A stretch of 64,000 bases of DNA from Lamellibrachia satsuma (GCA_033239005.1 BSQZ01000006.1:10073162-10137161), one strand, 5' to 3'; positions 1-11,764 are shown, counted from the first letter of the stretch. The notes: generated from the letters alone by a model not told the origin. Made by a program: numbers and translations.

Positions 1-1370
1 TATGTTGTGTTTAAATAGTCACATTTAAATTGTTTTTACTTTTAACTTATGCAGTCATTAAATATTATTAAGGAAATGTCAAATATACAAGGAAATTACT
101 AAAATATAATAATGGCTATTGATGACCACACACACCCATACTATCAATCAACCCCCCCCCAACGGAGCAACCATTACATGCAGGCCGAGATCTCTACAGG
201 CCGAGATCACCATGAGTAACCCACTAATTTCAGTTGTGATGTTCAATTGACGGAACAGCCAAAACATGGCCGTCGATCGTCAATAAGTTATCGTTCCGGG
301 AACCCAAAACATATCTTAATGTACGTGTAATTATTTCCCACTTGGTGAAAAGTTGCATTATTACGTTATCTCACTACACATTCAAGTGAAATCATTATAC
401 TGTTCACGTAATCCACGCATTTAGCAATTCAATCTCGTTCCGGGCTCGTTCCGGCTAATATACAGGCCCCATCTTTTTGCAAAAACGGACCACTTGTATA
501 AGGATGGTAGGATCATTTCAGTAAGTTCCATGAACAAAAGCTGCTTTTGTCTAAAAAAGTATTTTCTTACTCCTCTAAACTGTTCTTTTCGGTAACAAAC
601 ATACTTAATCCACTTGTGTGCCAGGGCCCAGGGTATGGCTATATGACATACCATAGGGCTGGCAAAAAAATATTTGGCTGCAACTGACACTGAAGAAAGC
701 AAACACAACAGACATAACACTTTCTGTCGTGATTTCAGGAACCAGGCCCAACTTCAAAGAAATGCATGTCGTAACCTGTCCTACAAGCATAGTGACCGGT
801 AAAGCAAAGTGCCTGTATGTAGCCGGCCTACGTGAAATTGACATTGGCATTGCTCTAATTTACAGACAGTGTCAGTGTCGTTATAAGTCCATAAGAACTC
901 CTGGTCTGATCACTGATCTATAGAACAACCGCTTAAAATAACTTTGAAATCCCTGTTGTCTGTTGATCAATCGACTCGGCTCTGGCCTGGGCCCTGCCCC
1001 TGGCCTTGCCCTTGGCCTGGGTGGATAAAAATGTTGGCCGATGCCAAGTCCAAACATCAACATGTTCCACCTAGCGAGAGTCCTGTAAATAACATATTAA
1101 TTATTGTTGTCGTTGCGGTTTGCTACGTACCATCCATCCACCCACACACGTGCGGCCTTACGCCTCTTATTGTGAGGCTGCGTTGAATACCCGCTCGTGC
1201 TCGAAGCTCCGTTACTAGCCATGACACCTGTCTGCTACCAGCGATCTGCACCGAACACACTGAAACGAAACGCCGCTAGAGGCGCTTCAAGATGCAAAGC
1301 TTCAAAATTATTTGTACTTCGTCAGATATGCGCAAGCATTTTTATTAGCTGGTTCGCTTGTGTAATACAG
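1..1370. other. No gene recognised
   Basis: I see no supported gene here. The stretch is AT-rich apart from a short GC-rich run of tggcct/gggccc words near 975-1020. That run resembles the word composition of the GC-rich element ends near 59.2 and 60.4 kb, but it is too short to assign. Confidence 0.5.
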
Positions 1371-1416
1371 TGTATGCACAGTGTATGCACGTGCACGCGC
1401 GCGCGTGCGTGTGCAC
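1371..1416. repeat. Alternating purine-pyrimidine (TG/CG) tract
   Basis: The tract consists of alternating TG, CA and CG dinucleotides. It abuts the LINE fragment that follows, which begins in its last bases. Confidence 0.8.
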
Positions 1417-1499
1417 TTCAAGAAAGCTTTTGACCCAGTAGACAGAAAAAAACTGCTCTGGATTCTTCATGCGCATGGCATCCCAGAGAAGATCGCCAT
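1411..1499 (+). pseudogene. LINE reverse transcriptase fragment
   Basis: About 29 codons read on the plus strand contain FKKAFDPVDRKKLL followed by HGIPEKIA. This matches the finger/palm region around the first catalytic aspartate of non-LTR retrotransposon reverse transcriptases. No further reverse transcriptase motif follows, so this is a small dead fragment. Its clade cannot be fixed; the wording is closest to RTE-like or Ingi-like enzymes. Confidence 0.6.
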
Positions 1500-1897
1500 A
1501 CCATTATGGGCCGAACCCACCATGGCATAGGAATAGCATAACAGCTGCATCAGCCATATGGCATATGCATAGTCTTTACATTTTAATCGTGTTTACTTAC
1601 CATTGTAATTGATTACTTTGCTATATTAAGAAATTGTGGTTTCACTAGTAATCGTAATCGATTATATTATTAATGTCATTGCCCTTAAATTTTATTGTTC
1701 TATGACCATGAACTTCTCCCTGTGTACAACCAGCTCCGGTCTCCCCTACATTGTCGTGATTATCATTAATGTCCAAATGGGTTGCGCCATATGGCGGCAG
1801 CTTCTTTAAGCGAAATGATAATTGGCTAAACTTCTATAGTGCCTATACGTGAGCTCAGGGGCACAACAAGCCAGAATTATTAAACATTAGCATGAAC
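1500..1897. other. No gene recognised
   Basis: This is AT-rich intergenic sequence with no supported feature. Confidence 0.5.
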
Positions 1898-2020
1898 GGT
1901 TATCATCGTAGAGGTTATCATCGCAGAGGTTATCATTGCATAGGTAATCATCGCAGTAGTAATCATCGCAGAGGTTATCATTGCAGAGGTAATCATCGCA
2001 GTGGTAATCATCGCAGAGCG
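1898..2020. repeat. 15-bp minisatellite, about 8 copies
   Basis: The unit is close to ggttatcatcgcaga. It is repeated about eight times with substitutions (ggtaatcatcgcagt, ggttatcattgcaga). The period is constant at 15 bp. Confidence 0.85.
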
Positions 2021-2489
2021 ATACATTTAGTCGCGATGCATGAACTGGACATAGCGCATCGATAGTCTCAGACTAATTAGTCTATAGACTAGGCTCGCTA
2101 GTCCGGGCGTAGAAATGATTCCCCATGGATTCCTGACACATTCCATTGCACTGCGCACGCGCAACGGGTTAACGGTGACGCGCGGTTGGTCAAAGCGTCC
2201 GATATGACACTTGTTCTTATTTATCTTTAGATTTAATAAAGATTTAACAAGATTGCCATCCCAAACAACAAGTTCCAGATGGCAAGTGAACAAGGCCATT
2301 GGCTTATCGAGAGTCAAACAATTTTCTCATCTATGTGTAGCCCGCCCTTATCAGATATCTGTCAATTCTATTTTTAAAACATATTCACACTACTAGCATC
2401 AACACAATCATTTGGCAGTTTGTTCTATTCATTTATCACCCTCCGTGAGAAAGAGTACTTTCTCATGTCCAACCTACACTGTTCCTTAA

Positions 2490-4275
2490 CTAATGCTGCT
2501 TTGTGTCCTCTGGTTCTACAGTCAGCCATTGTTCTATCCAGTCAGTTATGCTATCCCCGATACCATGGGCTTTTAATTTAAGTAGCAATCTTTGATGTGG
2601 CACTTTGTCAAAAGCTTTCTGAAAATCTAAGTAGATAATATCTACTGGCGATCCCACGTCTATCCACTTAGTGATTTCTTCCAAAAAACATAACATATTT
2701 GTTAAGCATGACCTCGCTTTAAGGAATCCATGTTGAGATGAATTTAATAATTTATGCTTAACGAGGAAGTCCACCATAATATGGTCTTTAATTAACCTTT
2801 CTAATAATTTACAAATCACTGACGTTAAACTCACTGGTCTGTAATTCTCTGACTTATTTCTCGAACTATTTTTAAATAATGGTATGATGTTTGCTTCTTT
2901 CCATTCAAACGGAACAACTCCCTCTTTTAATGACAAGTTGAATACTCTTGCAAGTGGTATACTGATTTGATATACTGTTTCCATTAGTAATTTTGGAGGA
3001 ATCCCATCCACTCCCGGTGATTTGTTATCCTTCATTGCCTTTATTTTCTTAGCTGCCAATTCTGGAGTTACAACTAACGGTCCTAAATATTCAGATTTAG
3101 CCCCCTGAAATTTAGCATCAGCAACTGGTAATGAACTAATATCTTCTTTGGTAAACACTGAACTGAAGTAACCATTTAGGTCTTCCGCCATTAAAAACCC
3201 CTGTGATATTATATTTCCAGCACTGTCTTCTAGAGGTCCAACCTTGTCTTGTACGTTTTGTTTACTCCTGACATATGCATAAAAACTCTTGCTCTCATTT
3301 TTTATGTTACATGCCAGTTTTTGCTCATAGCTTCTTTTAGATTGTCTGATTTCAGTTGTAGCTGCATTAAGTGCCTCTTTGTATATTGCATAGTCTTCTT
3401 CCTTTCTGGTACGCCTATAAACCCTCCACATAGTTTGTTTTAGCATTATTTTTTTAATAGCCTCTTTTGACAAGTGTTTCTTTCTACACCGTTTTCCTTG
3501 TTTTCGGAACGGAACAAATTTATCGATGATACTCTCACTTTCATATTTTAGAATATTCCAACATTCAATTGCGGTCTTATTCATCAGCATGTTATTCCAA
3601 TCTAGCTGTGCTAAGTATTTTCTCATATCTTTGTAGTTACCTTTGTGGAAGTTTCTCTTGTACGTTTTCTTATTTTACTTTCTGATTTTACATTGATATC
3701 AAAATGTACTTGATTATGGTCATTATTACCCAATGGTTCAAATATTTTTACATTGTCCACTAATTCTTTTTGTGATGACAAAACTATATCTAATACATTT
3801 TCTCCCCTGGTTGGTTCTGGTACGTGCCAAGTAAGAAAGCTATCCTGGATTAAACATAGAAATTGTTGATCCTCAATCCCTGTGCTCTCTAGAGAATTCC
3901 ATTGTATGTGTCCATGGTTAAAATCTCCCATTATGATACATTCCCCTTTACTAACTTCCTGTATAGCGTTTATATTTTTGTGTTGTCCTCTTCGTTTATG
4001 TTTGGACTTCGGTAAACTAATCAAATAGTTAATTTTGAATTTCCTGAAACAATTTTGCACCAAACAGCTTCATCGCAATCTGCTTCGCTTTCTAGTTTTA
4101 TTTCATAAGCCTGAATAGATTCTTTAACATATAAAATAACTCCCCCGCCCCTTCTTCCTATTCGATTTTTCCTAAACATTACGTATCCTGTCAGTCTTAA
4201 TTCAGCATCTGTTATATCTATGTTGGCCCATGATTCAGTTATACCAATTATGTGAGGGTCAATATCTTCTACCAT
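2490..4275 (-). pseudogene. LINE ORF2 relic (endonuclease plus RT), copy A
   Basis: The 5' part encodes apurinic-type endonuclease motifs (IGITESWANIDI, GGGVILYVKES, IIMGDFNHGHIQW, NNDHNQVHFDI). The frame breaks near 4020 and near 3625. The following 378-codon reading encodes the reverse transcriptase fingers and palm up to YLDFQKAFDKVPHQRLL. After the WIEQWL motif the reading jumps straight into the 3' terminal sequence. The segment containing the ADD catalytic box, present in copy B, is deleted. The element therefore has neither a continuous ORF2 nor an active site. Confidence 0.9.
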
Positions 4276-4436
4276 AATGTTTAATTCGTTTTTCTTATTT
4301 ACTATGCTCCTTGCATTTAAACATACGCATCTATAACCTTTTTCAGAGATTTTTTTCGGATGATTTTATATTGGTTTATCTGTGCTTGTGGCCTCTTGTT
4401 CTGCTCGAAACACCTCTAGGTAACCCCCCTGCACTT

Positions 4437-5759
4437 CTAGTTTAAAGAATGTTTACTTCCAAAAATAGTTGTCATTGTACCCAAGTTGCTATCTACTGAT
4501 GCTGAAAGTTTGTCCGCGAATACTGCCGCCCCCTTTCCACTTATATGAAGCCCATCCTTCATGTGCATATCTGCCCTCCCAACAAAACTTCCCCATAAAT
4601 CCACAAATCCAACTTCCTCTTCCCTACACAGCCTCTGGACTAACATGTCAATTGCCATCCCCCGACAATTTCGATATTTGTGACCCCTCCTGCCCATTAC
4701 AGGTAAAATCCCTGACAGTATTACCTGCTCAACCCGCGTCTGTTTTAGTGTTCTGACCAACTGCCTATATTTCCTAACTATGACAGTTGTACCCTCCCTC
4801 TCTACGTTATTTGTCCCTACGTGTACTAAAACAGATCCACCCTTACCCGAGCCTACGATGTTTTTTACCCTCTCAGTTATCGCCTCTATTTTGGCTCCAG
4901 GCAAGCAGACCACCACATCATCTCCCTTGTTTAAGACTCTGTCGGTCTTCCTAACTAGCGAATCCCCCACAAACACCCTCGCTCTCTTCCTCACCCCCTC
5001 TATCACTGCTGCAGAATAACTCTTCCTTTCGATCCCCTTCATCACATTCTGTCCTGACCCCTTCCCTCCTGTCTCCCCCACTTCCCACTCCTTTGCTCTT
5101 GTCTCTCTCACTCCCCTCTCCTTCACTCCGGTTGTTTTCCCTTCCGTCTCCCCCACTCCCTTCTCCTTCCCTCCTGTCTCCCCTACTCCCCTCTCCTTCA
5201 CTCCGGTTGTTTTCTCTCCCGTCTCCCCCACTCCCTTCTCCTTCCCTCCTGTCTCTGCTACTCCCCTCTCCTTCACTCCGGTTGTCTTCCCTCCCGTCTC
5301 CCCCACTCCCTTCTTCTTCCCTCCTGTCTCCCCTACTCCCCTCTCCTTCACTCTGGTTGTCTTCCCTCCCGTTCCTTTCCTTCCCGTCTCCTTACGTCCT
5401 GTCTCCCTATGACCTGTCACCTTCCCTCCTCTCAGCTTCCTCCCAGGCTGAGGTGAGCTCTCCCTAGCATCTCTTGTGTCTGTCCCCACTTTATCGTCTA
5501 CAGTTCCCCCACCGGAACTACTGGCACAACTCCCCTGTTCCCTTCCCACCATTGCCACAACGAGCAGCCTCAGCTCTTCCAACTCCACGTCTAGTTCCTT
5601 CATCCTTGCGCATCCCCTACACTCAAAACTAAAACTATCTGCCTGGACCTCAGCCCAGGACTTCTCGCACCCAGACTTGACGAAATCCACCCAGTTACTG
5701 CAGCTGCCACAAATTAAGTGCCTTGTGGCCTTTAACTGCCGTTTGCACGGCGCCATCAT
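4437..5759 (-). CDS. LINE ORF1: zinc finger plus SGNH hydrolase, copy A
   Basis: This is an uninterrupted 440-codon reading frame. The N-terminus has cysteine pairs (CGSC and CRGC around a SWAEVQADSF segment), resembling the PHD/ESAT-like finger of CR1 ORF1 proteins. The C-terminal third is an SGNH/GDSL-type hydrolase: the GDS block (VFVGDSLVRK), the VHVGTNN block and the DGLHISGKG block, supplying Ser, Gly, Asn and Asp/His. Between them lies a Lys/Glu/Gly-rich linker of tandem 25-residue repeats. ORF1 proteins of this kind are thought to bind RNA and to assist retrotransposition. The open frame next to a broken ORF2 suggests fairly recent insertion. The start could be the first or second Met. 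Confidence 0.85.
   Translation of the reverse strand: MMAPCKRQLKATRHLICGSCSNWVDFVKSGCEKSWAEVQADSFSFECRGCARMKELDVELEELRLLVVAMVGREQGSCASSSGGGTVDDKVGTDTRDARESSPQPGRKLRGGKVTGHRETGRKETGRKGTGGKTTRVKERGVGETGGKKKGVGETGGKTTGVKERGVAETGGKEKGVGETGEKTTGVKERGVGETGGKEKGVGETEGKTTGVKERGVRETRAKEWEVGETGGKGSGQNVMKGIERKSYSAAVIEGVRKRARVFVGDSLVRKTDRVLNKGDDVVVCLPGAKIEAITERVKNIVGSGKGGSVLVHVGTNNVEREGTTVIVRKYRQLVRTLKQTRVEQVILSGILPVMGRRGHKYRNCRGMAIDMLVQRLCREEEVGFVDLWGSFVGRADMHMKDGLHISGKGAAVFADKLSASVDSNLGTMTTIFGSKHSLN
5095..5420. repeat. 75-bp tandem repeat inside LINE ORF1
   Basis: The Ct-rich plus-strand sequence repeats every 75 bp; the word ccggttgt or ctggttgt occurs at about 5128, 5203, 5278 and 5353. Because 75 is divisible by three, the expansion keeps ORF1 open and encodes 25-residue GVKERG/GVGETGGK repeats. 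Copy B has an unrelated short repeat at the same place. Confidence 0.9.
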
Positions 5760-5790
5760 ACAATTTAGTTTTAATTAGTTTGCTACGTTA

Positions 5791-6195
5791 GCCTTGAATA
5801 ACGAATACGAAGAAAAAGGAAGTCTGGCGTGAGATCAACGCCAAGGTAATTGCGTTTGGTGTGGTGGTGCGGGCAGTTTCGGAATGGGGGCAAAGTGGAG
5901 ATGATTCTGACTTGGGACGGACCATTGCGAGAATTCCCAAAACACCCGCCCAAGTGGGACTGGACTAAACGGCAGCCGATCAAATGGATTAGGTCTACTT
6001 GAACTCTGCCCAGCGTAATAATAAAGATGTGCTCAGTCGAGGTGTGCTGAGCTTGAATTTGACACATGCACCAGTATAAGATCCTACTGTAGAAAATAAT
6101 AATATGCTTCTTTAGCACATAAAGTTTTGACTTTGAACACGTACAATAGAGGGCCTAGGTGTTATAGGTCCATCACTTGCTACCAGTTCATAATT
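5791..6195. other. No gene recognised
   Basis: This lies between CR1 copy A and the next repeat block. I see no supported coding or RNA feature. Confidence 0.5.
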
Positions 6196-6540
6196 GGCTT
6201 GCGAGCATAGATGTTGAAACATGTCCTTTGTGTGTATTGTGAATGTGTTGAAGCTGTAGCGGAGCAACAAACGAGGTAATTAACTAGCTAATCCCGCGGT
6301 GTTTGTTTTGCTTATTCCGACTTTGCTCCTTCTTGTATTGTGCAGAGTGGGAATAATACCGTTAGTTCAAGCGTGCCGTTGCGAAATCGTGTGTGCCGAC
6401 GTCCTTTTTTTTACTGGATGACCATATATTGTGTATAACATTCTAAATGCTGACCGTATGACAAACAAATGCAACGCAATATTTAAGGGGCGCCATCAGC
6501 ATACAGAAAACCACACTAAGATTGTTGTGCTAGTATATCT
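6196..6540. repeat. Diverged unit of a long repeat, left of the LINE
   Basis: Words such as cttattccgactttgctcc, gtgcagagtgggaataatacc and atgcaacgcaatattt recur in the same order at 10100-10560. The preceding catgtcctttgtgtgt and aattaact words recur near 10535-10610. The unit looks like one copy of the array on the right side of the LINE. Confidence 0.75.
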
Positions 6541-6719
6541 GTAATTTTAACTGGTTTGATCATAGTATGTGATTTCAGGTTTGTCCTAATGTAATGTAAC
6601 ATACTTGTCCACCTTAAGGTCACCAGTGGTTGTGAAAGTTTTGCTGCTGTGTTGAGTTATGGTGTTGTATATTGCTGTGTGGAAAAAGTACAGACAGTGT
6701 AAATGTGCAAAAGAAACTT

Positions 6720-7029
6720 ATGGTAAATGAGTTATTGGCATACGTTAACACGTATAGACATCAGTCATCAAAGCTGAAAATTCAAATGGCCTGTATGAAT
6801 GATGCAGATATAGATATACATGATACTAAAACAGGTGCTTTATGATGAGTTCAGTCATGAGCTGGGTGATCCCCAAAGAAATTTAATTAGAAATATCAAA
6901 AGATGATCTAAGGAAAGTTTATAATCCTGACTTTTGGCCATGTGGCATCAACATTAGAAGATGTTTCCCTCCCAAGGGAGGTGACAAACGAACTGGCAGT
7001 ACACTGAGCAATGGTGAAACTGGTGTGTG
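6720..7029 (+). pseudogene. LINE ORF1 C-terminal remnant
   Basis: Two short readings are visible. One contains VNELLAYVNTYRHQSSKLKI, a helical segment. The other contains NPDFWPCGINIRRC, which resembles the FWP-x-G-x-x-x-R end of LINE nucleic-acid-binding ORF1 proteins. They are separated by stop codons and precede the endonuclease start by a few bases. Similarity is judged by motif only. Confidence 0.5.
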
Positions 7030-7044
7030 AAATGAAACATAAAC

Positions 7045-9877
7045 ATGATGGACAATAAAAAGAAACTCAAGTTTGGCTCTTACAATTGTAAGCATTTTGG
7101 TGTTGACAAGTATGTTATTATGCAAACCTTGCTGGTGGCGTGTGATTTTTTATACAAGAACATTGTATGCATAACACAAATTATACAAAGATTGAACTCA
7201 TTTAGTGCAAACAGTGTATTTGTTGTATCCAGCTCAATGGATGAGAGTGTGCCATTGATAGGCAGACCCTATGGGGGCTGTTCAATCATTTGGTCATCCA
7301 ATATTAGCTGTAAAGTGGATACAATAGAGTGTATATCTAAGAGGTTGTGTGCTGTGAAAGTGACAGTAGATGGTATCGAGTTTGTATTGTTTAGCATGTA
7401 TATGTCATGTGATAAGGGTTATGCAAATCATGATTTGTTTGAATATATAGATGTTCTTAATGAAGTGAGTGATAGTTTTAACAAAACTGCAATACAACAT
7501 TTTGTATTGGGTGGTGACTTTAACACAGACTTAACAAGGGATACTCCCCAGACAAGAGCTCTACATTCATTTGTTAATAATGAACAAATGTTTTTATGTA
7601 TTGATGCCAAATGTTCTAATATACCATATACCTACTGTTCAAAGAGCAATGGCTGCAAGTCAACAATAGACCATTTTATGGTAACACAGAACTTGCGTGA
7701 ATCAATTATCAAATATGAATCAGTGTTTATGAACAGTGATTTTTCTGATCATGTTCCAATATGTCTTCAAATGCAAATATATGTGTCATATCATGAATCA
7801 TTTGAATGTAAATGTAAAACGAAAGTGGCTTGGCATAAATGTACAGAGGTCCACATTGAGAATTACAAACATGAGCTTGATAAGGTGATATGATGTATTG
7901 ATTTTAATCATGATGCTGTTAGTTGTGTTGATTACCAATGTAAAAGGCACACAGGTTTTTTCTCTGATTTGTATAATACTGTTGTAAATAGTTGCATTGT
8001 TGCCTCAGATATGTGTTTGCCAAAGACGGGTGCCAAGAAAGGGAGCAGCAAGGTGATACCTGGTTGGAACGAACATGTACAGGCTCAACACGATACTTCC
8101 TTGTTCTGGCATGATATTTGGGTGCAATGTGGTAGGCCACATAATGGTGAAGTAGCCGATATCATGAGGCGTCCTCGATCCAGGTATCACTACGCTGTGA
8201 GATATGTAATAAAGGAAGAAACAAGGATAAAAAGCAATAGAATGGCTGAAGCTATTAGTGAAGGTAATGATCGTAACTTATGGAAAGAGGTTAATAGTTT
8301 TAAAAAATCTTGTCATTTTCTGCCTAATGTTATTGATGGTCATATAGGGTCAGAAGATATTGCTGACTTATTTTCCTCAAAGTTTGAACAATTGTACAAT
8401 TCTGTTAGATTTGATGAAGATCACATGCACTTATTAAAAAGTAGAGTTGACAATCTTGTTATTAATATGTGTGTGCATGAAAAAGATGATACTGATGATA
8501 GTCACAACTGCCATCAGCAGCATTGTATTGATATTGATGATCTCAAGAAATGTGTCAATTGCATGAAACATGGTAAAAAACAAGAAAATGGCATATTTTC
8601 TAACCATATTATACATGGTACTGAAAAACTGTTTAAAGCATTAACCTTGCTCTACAATGGCATGCTTATTCATGGTGTATCCCCAAGTGAGTTACTGATA
8701 GGTACTATGGTGCCACTTCAGAAAGATAAAAGAAAGGCGCATTATAGCATTGATCTTAGGTAGCATCATTGGTAAACTTTATGAAGCCATTATTATCAAA
8801 CAACAAACTGGAGTTTTTGACACATCAGATTAAGAATTTAGGTTTAAAGATGGTTTATCTACAACAATGTGTACTTTTATGGTAGAAGAAACTATTTCAT
8901 ATTATGTAAATAATGGTAGTACTGTACATGTTTTATTACTTGATGCTTCTAAAGCATTCGATAGAGTAAATTATTGTATGTTGTTTCAAAAATTAATCGA
9001 TAAGGGTATGTGCCCATTAGTTGTAAGACTTTTACTTCACATGTACACACACCAGAAATTACAAGTTAGATGGAATGACGTAATGTCAAACCAATTCAGT
9101 GTGAAGAATGGGGTTCGCAAAGGAGGTTCTATTTGGAGTATACATGGATGGGCTGTTGGAAGAATTAAAAGACCTTGGTATTGGCTGTTATTAGGCAACA
9201 TTTCTGTGGAGCTGCAGATGACATTATATTACTATGTCCTACTAGTTCTGGGTGGCAAAAAATTATTGAGGTGTGTGAGAAATATGCCAAACTACATGAT
9301 GTAGTGTTTAATGGATAAAAAAGCTCATTATTGGTGTATAACAAGAAGGATGCTGATCCGCATTGTGAAATAAACGGTACAGATGTTTCTGCATGTGAGA
9401 AAACTATACATCTCGGAAATGTACCTAGCACAACCGATAAGTATGAAATGGTGTTTGATGGTATCAAGACATTTAACTGTTGTGTAAATAGATTTACTTC
9501 AAACTGTTGTCAAAAACAAATTGTTTCATCAGTATTGTTGTGCATGAATCTCAACTATGGCCACTGTGGCATGACAGTGTTAACAGTGACGTAAGATATG
9601 GAAGCTACCGTATGCTTCCCACAGAGATTTAGTACCATTAATTGCTGAATGTGTACCTTTAGATGTGGCTTTGGTCTTTAGGTTTATAAAGTTTTACAGA
9701 ACAGTAGCCTTGTCAGATAACATGGTTGTTAATTATATTGCAAATACAATGACATTTGCTTATAGGTCAACTATGGGCCAGAATGTAAGACACATTATGT
9801 CCAAATATAACATGACCCACCATGAACTGTTGTATATGCCTATGAGTGCTATTAAGCATAAATATAAAGAAATGTGA
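7045..9877 (+). pseudogene. LINE ORF2 relic (endonuclease and reverse transcriptase)
   Basis: The first 282 codons form an endonuclease domain: SYNCKHFG at the N-terminus, FVLGGDFNTDL in the middle and STIDHFMV then DFSDHVPI near the end. A stop at about 7891 and another near 8761 follow. The reverse transcriptase begins in pieces: LLLDASKAFDRVNY at about 8930, then, in a different frame near 9205, GAADDIILL at the catalytic position, where YADD is usual. C-terminal pieces continue to 9877 (STMGQNVRHIMSKYN). At least four frame breaks make it non-functional. Confidence 0.85.
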
Positions 9878-10099
9878 AATATCAATGTCAATACTATATA
9901 CTATGACAATGCAAACATGATTTGTGAATTGGTTGAAATGAATAATGATGCTATCTTAAATTAGGAAGAATGTAATGCTGTGATTTCATATCTCAGCACA
10001 ATATAATTTGTTTTCTAACTTACAGTTTGTTTAATATGTACATGTTTGTGGATCTTGAGTCCGAACAAAGATGAAAATAATAATAATAATAAATAACGT

Positions 10100-10620
10100 C
10101 TACATATATTCCGACTTTGCCCTCTTTTGCATGGTGCAGAGTTAGAATAGTACCGTTATTTAATTCAAACTTACATGTAAAAGCGTGGATTTCATAATGT
10201 TTAGCCTAATAACGTGTGTTAAATTATAAATGCTAACTGTATAACACAAACTCAACGCAATATCTTTGAATATCATCTACCTATAATGATTATTCTGACT
10301 TTGCCCTTTCTTGCATTTTCATTCAAACTTATATGTATAGGCATATTTTTCATAGTGTTTAGCCTAAGAACGAGCATTAAATTATAAATGCTAACTGTGT
10401 GATGCAAACGCAACGCAATATCTTTTAATATCGTGTGTACTTATAAAGCTTATTCCGACTTTGCCCCCTCTTGCATGGTGCAGAGTTTGAATAATACCAT
10501 AGTTTTCATAGTGTTTAGCCTAAGAACGGATATATTTAACCATGTCCTTTTGTGTGTTTCAGGAATGTGAGGTAGCTGGCACTTGTATTGGGTAACAAGG
10601 GATAATTAACTGGGTGGGAG
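10100..10620. repeat. Three diverged tandem units of about 170 bp
   Basis: The phrase tattccgactttgcccnctcttgcat occurs near 10110, 10290 and 10450, each followed by gtttagcctaa and by aaatgctaact words. A single related unit lies left of the LINE at 6196-6540. Confidence 0.8.
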
Positions 10621-11395
10621 TAATTAACTTCAATCGTGTAGAATTGGTTTGCTAAGTGCTGTGTTCGTGACCGTTAAAGCATAAAGTTAATGTACAGGGA
10701 GTCCCAACAATCGTTTGTTATGCTTCCTGAAAAACAAGCAGGCATGGCAGCAAGGAAAGTGTGAGAGAAGGTAGGCCAATCAGTTGTTTGTTATGAAATT
10801 TCGTTAGCCAATTAGGAAAAAGTTAGACACGTGCAAAACTACTTGTGATCAGCTACTCATTCGTGCAATGCTTAAAAGGAAAAGGACTTCGGTTGGAGAA
10901 ACAATTCAGCAGGACCTTGATACGAGGTTTCGCTGGCATGAGGCTGACAAGTTTGCGACAGCACCTCGGTTATATGCAGAGGGAAAAACTGCCAGTGATT
11001 GTCACAGCGTTGCACAGACCGATAGACGGGCTGGCGAACGTACACTCGTGGAAACACTGATGGATGTCAGACGAGTGGCAGTCGTACCTGCTTCCTGATA
11101 GTGTCCATCTCAATACATACATATGTTTATGCACAAACATTACCAAAACATAATTCCTACTGCCTACTCGAAACCATATAATTACTTGAGTTAAAATAAA
11201 TTAGGATGTGTTCACACTGTTCTCAGTTCAAACACCACCGATATGACACACACATGGGTGTTTCATATCGCCAGTGTGTTTAACGGTAGAAACCACGGGA
11301 AGGTGACAGTGTATTTTCCACCATGAGTGAGTGATTAAGCGACAGTTTGTCTGCATGCATGCGTGCGTGCGTGTAAATGTTGTTGTGTATATCTG
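10621..11395. other. No gene recognised
   Basis: Overlapping short open frames exist near 10845-11098, but none has a recognisable motif or splice support. I do not call a gene. Confidence 0.45.
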
Positions 11396-11651
11396 AATGC
11401 ATATATATATATATATTGATATTTATTTTATTTATAGAACTCATGAACCCGTCAACCAACCAATGCTACATCTAAATTGGTTGTCACTTACAGACCTGCT
11501 ATACCACCTACCATTATCAACCTCTCCCTAAGTGTTAAGGTAATCGTTCTTTAACTGAATAAGTGATATTATGCATATATATATATATTGAACTTTAATT
11601 AAATTTTCGACAGAACTCATGAACCAATCAACCAACCAATGCTACATGGAA
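11396..11651. repeat. Direct duplication of about 75 bp, 170 bp apart
   Basis: Both copies consist of a short (AT)n run, an AT-rich spacer and the phrase agaactcatgaacc..tcaaccaaccaatgctacat. The copies are at about 11400-11470 and 11574-11651. Confidence 0.8.
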
Positions 11652-11764
11652 ACAATGTCAGGTGGTGTGCAGTACTGCCACTGTGACATGGCTTCCTTTT
11701 AATGTTGCATTAGCATCAGTCACAAATGTCACACTTAACATATTACAGGAACAGCTTAAAGTCA

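Larger units (their letters stand above)
2229..5790 (-). mobile_element. CR1-superfamily LINE, copy A
   Basis: On the minus strand the order is ORF1 with an SGNH hydrolase (5759-4437), an endonuclease region (4275-3623) and a reverse transcriptase region (3626-2490). A conserved 3' tail follows and ends in a short repeat related to TTTAACAAGA. Copy B at 30.1-34.7 kb is the same family and serves as an internal reference. Relative to B, copy A lacks about 775 bp covering the reverse transcriptase catalytic core, and its 5' UTR is absent or unrelated. It cannot be autonomous. The 3' end was placed where similarity to copy B stops; the 5' end is approximate. Confidence 0.9.
6541..10097 (+). mobile_element. 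Non-LTR retrotransposon (LINE), decayed
   Basis: The element carries an ORF1 remnant, an apurinic-type endonuclease, a reverse transcriptase and a 3' tail of (AAT)n repeats at about 10075-10097. Many stops and frameshifts interrupt ORF2. It lies between units of the same repeat family (6196-6540 and 10100-10620). Its style (LDASKAFDRVNYCMLFQKL, then GMCPLVVRLLLHMYTH) belongs to a lineage distinct from the CR1 copies in this window; I do not assign the clade. The 5' boundary is approximate. Confidence 0.85.

Noticed and set aside
5093..5467. Leu/Pro/Ser-rich plus-strand frame
   Set aside because: It is the antisense of the 75-bp repeats inside LINE ORF1 copy A.
10845..11098. Overlapping 71- to 76-codon frames
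   Set aside because: No motif, no splice support and no repeat family match.
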